Of a stretch of 64,000 nt of DNA, positions 25,792 through 33,186 are shown piece after piece; positions within the stretch are counted from its first letter, which is position 1; each line of letters starts with the position of its first letter. The stretch comes from Amycolatopsis xylanica. Lineage in GTDB: Bacteria; Actinomycetota; Actinomycetes; Mycobacteriales; Pseudonocardiaceae. The notes beneath the pieces are model-generated. The model saw only the letters and a list, made by a program, of their open reading frames with translations, was not told the DNA's origin and did not search any database. The stretch covers positions 186,001 to 250,000 of the forward strand of contig NZ_FNON01000011.1 of assembly GCF_900107045.1 (NCBI RefSeq), read 5' to 3'. The position numbers and the translations under genes are program-made.

Positions 25792-26490
25792 ATGGCAAAA
25801 ATCTTGATGATCGTCTCGGCCGCCGACCACGTCCGGCTGACCGACGGCACCGACCACCCCACCGGCTTCTGGGCGGAGGAACTGGCCGAGTCGCACCGCG
25901 TGCTGCTCGCGGCGGGGCACACCGTCGACGTGGCCACCCCCGATGGCGTCCGCCCGACCGTCGACGCGGTCAGCCTCGACGAACGCGGCGGCGTCGACCC
26001 CGCCGAGGGCGCCCGGTTCCGCGCCTACCTGGAGTCGATCGACGCGCAGCTTTCCTCGCCGCTGAAGCTCTCCGCCGTCTCCGCGGCCGATTACGACGCG
26101 CTCTACCTGCCCGGCGGCCACGGTCCGATGACCGACCTGGCCTTCGACGCCGAGACCGGCCGTCTGCTCAAGGAGGCCGACGCGCAGGGCAAGATCATCG
26201 GCGCGCTGTGCCACGGCCTGGCCGCGCTGCTCAGCGCTCGCAAGGAAGACGGCTCGTTCGCGTTCGCCGGGCGTTCGATGACCTCGTTCAGCGACGCCGA
26301 GGAGATGCAGGGCGGCACCGGCGACAAGTCGCCGTTCTTCGTCGAGTCCCGCCTGCGCGAAGAGGGCGCGACGGTCACCACGGCCGCGCCATGGTCGGAC
26401 CAGGTCGTGGTGGACGGCAATCTGATCACCGGCCAGAACCCGCAGTCGAGCGTCTCCACGGCCGATCGGGTGAACGCGGCACTCGCCTGA
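25792..26490 (+). CDS. DJ-1/PfpI-family type 1 glutamine amidotransferase-like protein
   Basis: The 232-residue protein has the class I glutamine amidotransferase-like fold of the Hsp31/PfpI group: the LPGGHGPMTDLA loop and the nucleophile elbow IGALCHGLAALL with the reactive cysteine followed by histidine, near residue 140. Such proteins act as glyoxalase III, deglycase or stress chaperones. An ATG at 25777, five residues earlier, has a GGAG and is an equally good start. It is first in a unit with a DoxX membrane protein and is divergent from LysR; a redox or carbonyl stress role would fit. Confidence 0.88.
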   Translation: MAKILMIVSAADHVRLTDGTDHPTGFWAEELAESHRVLLAAGHTVDVATPDGVRPTVDAVSLDERGGVDPAEGARFRAYLESIDAQLSSPLKLSAVSAADYDALYLPGGHGPMTDLAFDAETGRLLKEADAQGKIIGALCHGLAALLSARKEDGSFAFAGRSMTSFSDAEEMQGGTGDKSPFFVESRLREEGATVTTAAPWSDQVVVDGNLITGQNPQSSVSTADRVNAALA

Positions 26491-26567
26491 AAATTTCTTC
26501 CCCGGAATGTCGATCCGGCGGGAAGCCACTCGACGAAGGGGTAAGAACCCCAACCGAGGAGCTGAAG

Positions 26568-26987
26568 ATGACCGCCACGATCGCCGCCCAGGTCCGCACC
26601 CCCGTCCGCGTCGTGACCGCCACCGCCCGCGTCCTGCTGGGCCTGGTGTTCACGGTGTTCGGCCTGAACGGCTTCCTCCTGTTCATGCCCGGTGACGCGA
26701 GCGCCATGTCCGCGGGCGCGCTGAAGTTCGCGATCGCGCTGGCCGAGACGGGCTACATGAACCCGCTGGTCAGCGGGATCCAGGTGCTCGTCGGCGTGCT
26801 GCTGCTGGCCAACCGCTTCGTCCCGCTCGCGCTGGCCCTGCTGGCGCCGATCGTGGTCGGCATCTTCACGTTCCACCTCTTTCTCGACCCCGCGGGCCTG
26901 CTGATCCCCTGCGCGGTCGCGGCGGCCGAGATCTACCTGGCCTGGGCGCACCGCGACGCCTTCCGCCCCATGCTCCGAGCCCGCTGA
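26568..26987 (+). CDS. DoxX-family membrane protein
   Basis: A 139-residue protein with four predicted membrane helices (about residues 13-33, 60-78, 83-103, 108-126) and the DoxX-like arrangement around GLVFTVFGLNGFL and VGVLLLANRFVPLALALLAPIVVGIF. DoxX/DoxD-like proteins are linked to thiosulfate or quinone redox and to oxidative stress complexes in mycobacteria. GAGGAGCTGAAG precedes the ATG. It follows the PfpI-family gene and is likely co-transcribed. A family A palindrome begins 12 bases after the stop and probably ends the transcript. Confidence 0.85.
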   Translation: MTATIAAQVRTPVRVVTATARVLLGLVFTVFGLNGFLLFMPGDASAMSAGALKFAIALAETGYMNPLVSGIQVLVGVLLLANRFVPLALALLAPIVVGIFTFHLFLDPAGLLIPCAVAAAEIYLAWAHRDAFRPMLRAR

Positions 26988-26998
26988 CCCACCCCGGG

Positions 26999-27044
26999 GT
27001 CGTGAGTGTTTACGCCGGTTAGAACCGGCCATACCACTCACGAC
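26999..27044. repeat. Family A palindrome, copy A1
   Basis: A 46-base element with arms GTCGTGAGTG and CACTCACGAC and core CCGGTTAGAACCGG. The six-base segments between arm and core do not match (TTTACG on the left, CCATAC on the right), so the stem is interrupted. It begins 12 bases after the DoxX stop and probably acts as terminator. Confidence 0.8.
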
Positions 27045-27071
27045 CCCCGCGCGTGCCAGGCGTGCGCGGGC

Positions 27072-27093
27072 GGGATAAAGCCCGCTTTATCCC
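27072..27093. repeat. Family B palindrome, copy B1
   Basis: GGGATAAAGC and GCTTTATCCC around a two-base CC centre, 22 bases in all; the flanking GC/GC extends the pairing by two. The sequence is the complement-orientation form of copies B3 and B5. Confidence 0.8.
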
Positions 27094-27175
27094 GCTGCCG
27101 CAGGGCCGGTGAGTGCGGTTCGCGGCGTTGAACGACCCAAATCCCACTCAGTCAACCCACTTGACCAAGCCACAT

Positions 27176-27218
27176 GAAAGTGGCGTATGTGACGCTGACC
27201 GTCACATACGCCACTTTC
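27176..27218. repeat. 19-bp perfect hairpin in intergenic DNA
   Basis: Positions 27176-27194 (GAAAGTGGCGTATGTGACG) pair perfectly with 27200-27218 around a five-base CTGAC loop. It has no gene directly before it, so it is more likely a repeat element than a terminator of a nearby gene. Confidence 0.75.
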
Positions 27219-27290
27219 GTGCGATCAAGGCCGGACCGCGCCCAAGGGCCTACCCACCGTGGCCAAGCAAGCGACACGCGCGGCCCATCC

Positions 27291-27312
27291 GGGATAAAGC
27301 CCGCTTTATCCC
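27291..27312. repeat. Family B palindrome, copy B2
   Basis: Identical to copy B1 (GGGATAAAGC, CC, GCTTTATCCC), 219 bases downstream of it and 15 bases before family A copy A2. Confidence 0.8.
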
Positions 27313-27326
27313 GCCCAGCGCAAGGG

Positions 27327-27372
27327 GTCGTGAGTGTTTTGGCCGGTTAGAACCGGCCGTACCACTCACGAC
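27327..27372. repeat. Family A palindrome, copy A2
   Basis: 46 bases with GTCGTGAGTG and CACTCACGAC arms and core CCGGTTAGAACCGG; inner segments TTTTGG and CCGTAC do not pair. It lies about 30 bases upstream of the trpB promoter rather than just after a gene. Confidence 0.8.
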
Positions 27373-27391
27373 CCCCAGCGGGTGCGCGACT

Positions 27392-27446
27392 GTTCTAGAA
27401 CTGTTGGGCCGAGGTGTGGTACACCTAGAGTAGACAGTTCTAGAAC
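27392..27446 (+). promoter_or_regulatory. trpB promoter flanked by twin GTTCTAGAAC operators
   Basis: The perfect palindrome GTTCTAGAAC occurs at 27392-27401 and again at 27437-27446, 45 bases centre to centre. Between them a -35 TTGGGC (27404-27409) and a -10 TAGAGT (27426-27431) are 16 bases apart, with a smaller GGTGT/ACACC repeat in between. The TCTAGA core is shared with operators of the GntR/HutC regulators such as DasR, and a GntR/HutC gene is the third gene of this operon, so autoregulation is the simplest reading. Confidence 0.65.
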
Positions 27447-27459
27447 AGTTGGAGGCGAG

Positions 27460-28644
27460 ATGGACACGCGGAGCTTGGCCGTGGACGTCAGGGCACCCTC
27501 GGGGCTCGGCCGGTTCGGCGAGTACGGGGGCCGGTTCGTGCCGGAATCACTGATCGCGGCCTGCGAAGAGGTCGAGCACGCGTTCCGGGACGCGTGGGCC
27601 GATCCCCTGTTCCACGGGCAGCTCGACCGGCTGCTCGCCGTCTACGCGGGACGGCCGACCGCGCTGACCCCGGCCTGGCGGCTGTCCGCCGAACTCGGCA
27701 TCACGTTGCTGCTCAAGCGTGAGGATCTCGCGCACACCGGCTCGCACAAGATAAACAACGTGCTGGGCCAGGCGTTGCTCGCGAAGCGCATGGGCAAGCA
27801 ACGGCTGATCGCCGAGACCGGCGCGGGCCAGCACGGTGTCGCCACCGCGACCGCGGCGGCGTTGCTCGGTATGTCGGCGACGGTCTTCATGGGTGAGCGT
27901 GACATCGAGCGCCAGGAACTCAACGTGTTCCGGATGCGGATGCTCGGCGCGGAGGTCGTGCCGGTCGGCTCCGGCAGCCGGACGCTGAAGGACGCGTGCA
28001 GCGAAGCGTTGCGGCACTGGGTTTCCTCGGTCGAGGACGGGTACTACTGCCTCGGCTCGGTGATGGGCCCGCATCCGTATCCGTGGCTGGTGCGCGAATT
28101 CCAGCGGGTGATCGGCGACGAGGCCCGCACGCAGTGCGCGACCGAGCTGCGCACCGCCACCCCGGACTTCGTGGTCGCGTGCGTCGGCGGCGGGTCGAAC
28201 GCGGCCGGGACGTTCGCCGGGTTCGTCGACACGCCGGCGCGGCTGATCGGCGTCGAACCCGAGGGCGGCGCCGCGATCAACTCCGGCCTTCCCGGGATCC
28301 TGCACGGGTTCCGCACCAAGGTGCTGCAGGACGAGCACGGCCAGATCAGCGAGGCGCACTCGATCGCCGCCGGCCTCGACTACCCCGGCGTCGGCCCCGA
28401 GCACGCCTACCTCGCCGATCTCGGCCGGGCCGAGTACTTCACCGTCAGCGACGCCGAGGTGCTCGACGCGGTCCGGCGGCTCGCCAAGGCCGAGGGCATC
28501 CTCTGCGCGCTGGAATCCGCGCACGCCGTCGCCTGGGTGCTGCGCGCGGTCGAGGACGGCGAGATCCCTGCAGGCTCGACCGTGCTGCTCACGCTCTCCG
28601 GCCGCGGTGACAAGGACATGCACACCCTGATGGAGCTCTCGTGA
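27460..28644 (+). CDS. trpB: Tryptophan synthase beta chain
   Basis: A 394-residue TrpB of the standard (TrpB1) type. Lys97 in HTGSHKINN forms the PLP aldimine, Glu119 in AETGAGQHG is the catalytic acid, and GGGSNAAG binds the cofactor phosphate. It joins indole and serine to give tryptophan and works as an alpha2beta2 complex. The ATG follows GGAGGCGAG. Its stop overlaps the trpA GTG by four bases. Unlike the usual actinobacterial trpCBA order there is no trpC, trpE or trpD nearby, so this may be a second trpBA set. Confidence 0.95.
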   Translation: MDTRSLAVDVRAPSGLGRFGEYGGRFVPESLIAACEEVEHAFRDAWADPLFHGQLDRLLAVYAGRPTALTPAWRLSAELGITLLLKREDLAHTGSHKINNVLGQALLAKRMGKQRLIAETGAGQHGVATATAAALLGMSATVFMGERDIERQELNVFRMRMLGAEVVPVGSGSRTLKDACSEALRHWVSSVEDGYYCLGSVMGPHPYPWLVREFQRVIGDEARTQCATELRTATPDFVVACVGGGSNAAGTFAGFVDTPARLIGVEPEGGAAINSGLPGILHGFRTKVLQDEHGQISEAHSIAAGLDYPGVGPEHAYLADLGRAEYFTVSDAEVLDAVRRLAKAEGILCALESAHAVAWVLRAVEDGEIPAGSTVLLTLSGRGDKDMHTLMELS

Positions 28645-29423
28645 ACGCACTCGAAACCCGGACCCGCGAGACACGGCAAAAGGGCCGCAAGCTCCTCGCG
28701 CCTTACGTCACCGGCGGGATCACCGACGACTGGACCGACTACCTGCGCGCGTACCAGGACGCGGGCGCCGACCTCATCGAGATCGGCCTCCCGTTCTCCG
28801 ATCCCACGCTCGACGGCCCGACCGTCCAGCAGGCCTCGGACCGCGCGCTCAGCCGCGGCACGACCGTCGACGGGATCCTCGCGGACCTCGCCAAGCTGGA
28901 TCCGGCCGTCCCGCTGGTCACGATGACCTACGCGAATCTGGTGCTGCGCAACGGAGCCGACTCGTTCTGCGCCGCGCTGCGCGAGGCGGGCGTCAGCGGG
29001 CTGATCGTCCCGGACATGCCGGTCGACGAGGTCGCTCCCCTGTCCGAAGCCGCCGCCCGGCACGGCATCGACCTCGTGCTGCTGGCCGCGCCGTCGACCA
29101 CGCCGGACCGGTTGCGCGTGATCGCCGGGCACAGCCGCGGTTTCGTCTACGCGGTCAGCCTGATGGGGACCACCGGCGAGAAACGGGACCTGCCCGAGTC
29201 CGGCCGGGCACTCGCGCGGTCGCTCACCGAACTCACGGATCTGCCCGTGCTGGTGGGTTTCGGCGTCTCCCGCCCCGATCATGCCGCCGAGGCCGCGCGG
29301 TACGCCGACGGCGTGATCGTCGGCTCGGCGCTGATGCGTAAAGTGCTCGACGGCGGCCGCGCCGAGGACCTCCGCGCGGAGCTGGCGGACATGCGCACGG
29401 CATTGGACGCCATCGCGGACTGA
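28641..29423 (+). CDS. trpA: Tryptophan synthase alpha chain
   Basis: The 260-residue TIM-barrel protein keeps both catalytic residues: Glu47 in IEIGLPFSDP and Asp58 in TLDGP. The GxSRGFVYAVSLMGTTG and VGFGVS loops bind the indole-glycerol-phosphate. It cleaves indole-3-glycerol phosphate and channels indole to TrpB. It starts with GTG overlapping the trpB stop (GTGA), so the two are translationally coupled in equal amounts. A GntR regulator follows 17 bases later. Confidence 0.95.
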   Translation: MNALETRTRETRQKGRKLLAPYVTGGITDDWTDYLRAYQDAGADLIEIGLPFSDPTLDGPTVQQASDRALSRGTTVDGILADLAKLDPAVPLVTMTYANLVLRNGADSFCAALREAGVSGLIVPDMPVDEVAPLSEAAARHGIDLVLLAAPSTTPDRLRVIAGHSRGFVYAVSLMGTTGEKRDLPESGRALARSLTELTDLPVLVGFGVSRPDHAAEAARYADGVIVGSALMRKVLDGGRAEDLRAELADMRTALDAIAD

Positions 29424-29440
29424 CGAGGTGAAGCGGGGCC

Positions 29441-30196
29441 ATGGGCGACGAGCGGCGGCAGCCGAAGTACGCGGCGATCGCGGCCGACCTGGACCTCAAG
29501 ATCCAGGCGGGGCATTACGCTCCCGGCCAGGCCCTGCCTTCCCAGCGTGACCTCAGCGCCGAGTACGGCGTCACCCTGATGACGCTGCGCCAAGCGCTCG
29601 GCCTGCTCACCGAGCGCGGCCTGGTCACCCAGGAGGCGGGCCGCGGAACCTACGTCTCGTCGCCGAAAGCCTTCTACAGCATGGGTTCCCTGAAAAGCCT
29701 CGCGGACGATCTGCGCGAGCAGGGCCATTCGGTCGAGACCACCCTGCTCGCCCGTGGCCGCCGCCCGCTGCCCGCCTGGGTGGCCACCCGCCTCGGCGTC
29801 GAGGCCGCCGAACCGGCATTGCGGGTCGAACGGCTGCGCCACGTCGGCGGTGCGCCCGCGATCCACCAGGTCTCGTGGATCCCTGAGCCTTTCACGGGTT
29901 CGCTGGCGCAGGTCGACTTCACGACGACCTCGCTCTACGACGCGTTCGCCGCCGACGGCCGCATCGCGAACCGGGCCGACGAACGCCTCAGCCCTGCCGT
30001 GCTCACCGCCCGCCTCGGCACGCTGCTGGAGCGTGCCGAGGGCGCGCCGGTGTTCCTCAGCGACCGCGTGACCTTCGACCGCGACGACCGCGCGATCGTC
30101 TTCGACCGAGCCACCATCCTGGGCGAGCTCATCGAAATCCGGACCGAACGCGCGGCCTCGTCGGTCAAGGTCGTCTGGACCAACGCGGGGTCGTGA
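29441..30196 (+). CDS. GntR/HutC-family transcriptional regulator
   Basis: The 251-residue protein has the GntR winged helix at residues 8-72 (KYAAIAADLDLKIQ, LPSQRDLSAEYGVTLMTLRQAL) and the UTRA ligand-binding domain (EPALRVERLRHVGG, DRVTFDRDDRAIVFDRA), which places it in the HutC subfamily. It is the last gene of the trpBA operon. The two GTTCTAGAAC palindromes at the operon promoter share the TCTAGA core of HutC-type operators, so it is probably the operon's own repressor. A regulator of this kind for trpBA is not one I know of. Confidence 0.9.
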   Translation: MGDERRQPKYAAIAADLDLKIQAGHYAPGQALPSQRDLSAEYGVTLMTLRQALGLLTERGLVTQEAGRGTYVSSPKAFYSMGSLKSLADDLREQGHSVETTLLARGRRPLPAWVATRLGVEAAEPALRVERLRHVGGAPAIHQVSWIPEPFTGSLAQVDFTTTSLYDAFAADGRIANRADERLSPAVLTARLGTLLERAEGAPVFLSDRVTFDRDDRAIVFDRATILGELIEIRTERAASSVKVVWTNAGS

Positions 30197-30199
30197 AAC

Positions 30200-30248
30200 G
30201 GGATAAAGCGGGCTTTATCCCACTCCGGGATAAAGCCCGCTTTATCCC
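30200..30248. repeat. Family B palindromes B3 and B4 in tandem
   Basis: Two 22-base copies: GGGATAAAGC, GG, GCTTTATCCC at 30200-30221 and the CC-centred form at 30227-30248. The first begins three bases after the gntR stop and the second ends nine bases before the enolase stop, so the pair lies exactly between two convergent genes and probably terminates both. Confidence 0.85.
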
Positions 30249-30257
30249 GTTCTGAGG

Positions 30258-31538
30258 TCAGCGCCCGCGAAGGGTGGACTTGCCCGCGTACCGGGCCTCG
30301 GCGCCGAGCTCCTCCTCGATCCGGATGAGCTGGTTGTACTTGGCCGTGCGGTCGGACCGCGACAGCGAGCCCGTCTTGATCTGGCCGCAGTTGGTGGCCA
30401 CCGCCAGGTCGGCGATCGTCGTGTCCTCGGTCTCGCCCGAGCGGTGCGACATGACCACGGAGTAGCCCGCCTTGTGCGCGGTCTCGACCGTCGTGAGGGT
30501 TTCGGTGAGCGTGCCGATCTGGTTGACCTTGACCAGGATCGAGTTGCCGATGCCGCGCTCGATGCCGTCGCTGAGCAGGTTCACGTTGGTGCAGAACACA
30601 TCGTCGCCGACGAGCTGCACGCGGTCGCCGATGGTGTCGGTGAGCTGCTTCCAGCCGGTGAAGTCGTCCTGCGCCACACCGTCCTCGATGGACACGATCG
30701 GGTAGCGCGCGGTGAGGTCGGCGAGGTAGGCCACGTGCTCCTCGACGCTGCGCTTGCGGCCTTCGCCGGTGTAGTCGTAGACCTCGCCGGTGTAGAACTC
30801 GGACGCGGCCGGGTCGAGCAGCAGCGCGATGTCCTCGCCGGGGGTGTAGCCGGACTGCTCGATCGCGCGGAGCACGAACTCGAGCGCCTCGTCGGCGGAG
30901 CTGAGGTTCGGCGCGAACCCGCCCTCGTCGCCGACGTTGGTGCCGTGGCCGGCTTCGTGCAGCGACTTGCGCAGCGTGTGGAACACCTCGGAGCCCATCC
31001 GGACGGCCTCGGCGAAGGTCTCGGCGCCGACCGGGCCGATCATGAACTCCTGGAAGTCGATCGGGTTGTCGGCGTGCGCGCCGCCGTTGATGATGTTCAT
31101 CATCGGCATCGGCAGCAGGTGCGCGAACACGCCGCCGACGTAGCGGTAGAGCGGCAGCGCGCTGGCCGCGGCGGCCGCCTTCACGACGGCGAGTGAGACG
31201 CCGAGCGTCGCGTTCGCGCCGAGACGGGCCTTGTTCGGGGTGCCGTCCAGCTCGATCAGCGCGCGGTCGACCTCGGCCTGCGACTCCGCGTCGAGCCCGA
31301 AGATGGCCTCGGCGATCTCGGTGTTGACCGCGTCGACGGCCTTGCGCACGCCCTTGCCGTGGAACCGCGTCTTGTCACCGTCACGCAGCTCGACCGCTTC
31401 CTTGGTCCCGGTCGACGCGCCCGAAGGCACCGCGGCCCTGCCGAGTGAGCCGTCGGCCAGCTCGACGTCGACCTCGACGGTCGGGTTGCCCCGGCTGTCG
31501 AGCACCTGGCGGCCGTGTACCCGGACAATGGCGGTCAT
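30258..31538 (-). CDS. eno: Enolase (phosphopyruvate hydratase)
   Basis: A complete 426-residue enolase that converts 2-phosphoglycerate to phosphoenolpyruvate. All key residues are present: Glu164, Glu205 (NVGDEGGFAP), Mg ligands Asp242, Glu285 and Asp312, and the base Lys337 (ILVKVNQIGT), with the signature MSHRSGETEDT. The ATG at 31538 has GAGGAG at good spacing; the frame is open further upstream but without support. In actinobacteria the main enolase gene normally lies beside mazG and an FtsB-like gene; here it lies between trpBA-gntR and argG, so it could be a paralogue. It is divergent from argG. Confidence 0.95.
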   Translation of the reverse strand: MTAIVRVHGRQVLDSRGNPTVEVDVELADGSLGRAAVPSGASTGTKEAVELRDGDKTRFHGKGVRKAVDAVNTEIAEAIFGLDAESQAEVDRALIELDGTPNKARLGANATLGVSLAVVKAAAAASALPLYRYVGGVFAHLLPMPMMNIINGGAHADNPIDFQEFMIGPVGAETFAEAVRMGSEVFHTLRKSLHEAGHGTNVGDEGGFAPNLSSADEALEFVLRAIEQSGYTPGEDIALLLDPAASEFYTGEVYDYTGEGRKRSVEEHVAYLADLTARYPIVSIEDGVAQDDFTGWKQLTDTIGDRVQLVGDDVFCTNVNLLSDGIERGIGNSILVKVNQIGTLTETLTTVETAHKAGYSVVMSHRSGETEDTTIADLAVATNCGQIKTGSLSRSDRTAKYNQLIRIEEELGAEARYAGKSTLRGR

Positions 31539-31704
31539 GTTCGCTCCTCGATGAGTCTTCATGCCGGGGTTCCCGGCCGGAGACGACCATGGCACAGCGG
31601 CAAGACGGCTGCGGCGCCACTGTGAGCCGCGAAACACCGGGAGACTAGCAGAATTCTCTGAATCGATCCCGACCTCGCGATTCACCCTCGATCAGACCCC
31701 CGGT

Positions 31705-31730
31705 TGCATAGTCATGCAGTCGAGTGCATA
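31705..31730 (+). promoter_or_regulatory. Candidate ARG box upstream of argG
   Basis: TGCATAGTCATGCA (31705-31718) is an imperfect palindrome with TGCAT/ATGCA half-sites, and a third TGCATA follows at 31725-31730. The spacing and the TGCAT half-site resemble arginine-repressor sites of streptomycetes, and the block lies only 10-36 bases before the argG start. Confidence 0.5.
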
Positions 31731-31740
31731 CACTGTCGTC

Positions 31741-33186
31741 GTGTCCAAAGTGCTCACTTCCCTGCCCATCGGTGAACGTGTCGGTATCGCCTTCTCGGGC
31801 GGCCTCGACACCTCGGTAGCGGTCGCGTGGATGCGCGACAAAGGTGCGGTGCCCTGCACCTACACCGCCGACATCGGCCAGCCCGACGAACCCGACATCG
31901 CGTCGGTGCCCGGCCGCGCCACGTCGTACGGCGCGGAGATCGCCCGCGTGATCGACTGCCGTGCCGCGCTGGTCGAGGAGGGGCTCGCGGCACTGGCCTG
32001 CGGCGCGTTCCACATCCGCACCGGCGGCCGCACGTACTTCAACACCACCCCGCTCGGCCGGGCGGTGACCGGCACGCTGCTGGTCCGCGCGATGCTCGAG
32101 GACGACGTCCAGATCTGGGGCGACGGCTCGACCTACAAGGGCAACGACATCGAGCGGTTCTACCGCTACGGCCTGCTCGCGAACCCGGCGCTGCGGATCT
32201 ACAAGCCGTGGCTCGACGCCGACTTCGTCACCGAGCTCGGCGGCCGCAAGGAGATGTCCGAGTGGCTGGTCGCGCACGGCCTGCCCTACCGCGACAGCAC
32301 CGAGAAGGCGTACTCCACCGACGCGAACATCTGGGGCGCGACGCACGAGGCGAAGGCGCTCGAGCACCTCAACGCCGGCATCGAGCTGGTCGAGCCGATC
32401 ATGGGCGTGCGGTTCTGGGACCCGGCGGTCGAGATCGCGACCGAGGACGTGACCATCGGCTTCGAGCAGGGCCGCCCGGTCACCATCAACGGCGCCAAGT
32501 TCGACTCCGCGGTCGCGCTGGTGCTCGAGGCCAACGCCATCGGCGGCAGGCACGGGCTCGGCATGTCCGACCAGATCGAGAACCGCGTGATCGAGGCCAA
32601 GAGCCGCGGCATCTACGAGTCGCCGGGCATGGCGTTGCTGCACGCCGCGTACGAGCGGCTGGTCAACGCCATCCACAACGAGGACACGCTCGCCACGTAC
32701 CACAACGAGGGCAGGCGGCTCGGCAGGCTGATGTACGAGGGCCGCTGGCTCGACCCGCAGTCGCTCATGATCCGCGAGTCACTGCAGCGCTGGGTCGGCA
32801 TGGCCGTCACCGGCGAGGTGACGCTGCGGCTGCGGCGCGGCGAGGACTACTCGATCATCGACACCTCGGGCCCCGCGTTCAGCTACCACCCCGACAAGCT
32901 GTCGATGGAGCGCACCGAGGACTCCGCGTTCGGCCCGGTCGACCGGATCGGCCAGCTGACCATGCGCAACCTCGACATCGCCGACTCGCGCGCCAAGCTC
33001 GAGCAGTACGCCGGGCTGGGCATGGTCGGCGGGCAGCAGGCGATGCTGATCGCCGCCGCGCAGCCGTCGACCGAGCTGATCGGCGCGATGCCGGAGGGCG
33101 GCGCCGAGGTCATCGCCTCCCGTGGCGAGGCTCCGGCCGACGACCAGTTCCTGGACGCGGCCGCGATGGAGTCCGGCACCGACTAG
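31741..33186 (+). CDS. argG: Argininosuccinate synthase (E. coli-type, long form)
   Basis: The 481-residue protein has the N-type ATP pyrophosphatase P-loop at residues 15-26 (GIAFSGGLDTSV) and the family segments GGRTYFNTTPLGRAVTGTLL, WGDGSTYKGNDIERFYRYG and GRKEMSEWL. It condenses citrulline and aspartate with ATP in arginine synthesis. Its length and sequence match the E. coli-like class rather than the 400-residue class of streptomycetes. The GTG at 31741 begins the conserved SKVLTSLP. No other arg gene is nearby. The stop overlaps the convergent propeller gene by four bases. Confidence 0.95.
   Translation: MSKVLTSLPIGERVGIAFSGGLDTSVAVAWMRDKGAVPCTYTADIGQPDEPDIASVPGRATSYGAEIARVIDCRAALVEEGLAALACGAFHIRTGGRTYFNTTPLGRAVTGTLLVRAMLEDDVQIWGDGSTYKGNDIERFYRYGLLANPALRIYKPWLDADFVTELGGRKEMSEWLVAHGLPYRDSTEKAYSTDANIWGATHEAKALEHLNAGIELVEPIMGVRFWDPAVEIATEDVTIGFEQGRPVTINGAKFDSAVALVLEANAIGGRHGLGMSDQIENRVIEAKSRGIYESPGMALLHAAYERLVNAIHNEDTLATYHNEGRRLGRLMYEGRWLDPQSLMIRESLQRWVGMAVTGEVTLRLRRGEDYSIIDTSGPAFSYHPDKLSMERTEDSAFGPVDRIGQLTMRNLDIADSRAKLEQYAGLGMVGGQQAMLIAAAQPSTELIGAMPEGGAEVIASRGEAPADDQFLDAAAMESGTD

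Larger units (their letters stand above)
26988..27391. other. Gene-free intergenic region holding four palindromes
   Basis: No credible gene lies between the DoxX stop and the trpB promoter. The stretch contains family A copies A1 and A2, family B copies B1 and B2, and a separate hairpin at 27176-27218. The phrase CGTTGAACGAC near 27126 recurs in the other repeat-rich gap at 57260. The region looks like a landing site for repeated palindromic elements. Confidence 0.7.

Noticed and set aside
27392..27446. Attenuator or T-box for the trp operon
   Set aside because: There is no leader peptide with tryptophan codons and no terminator between promoter and trpB; only 14 bases separate the second palindrome from the ATG.
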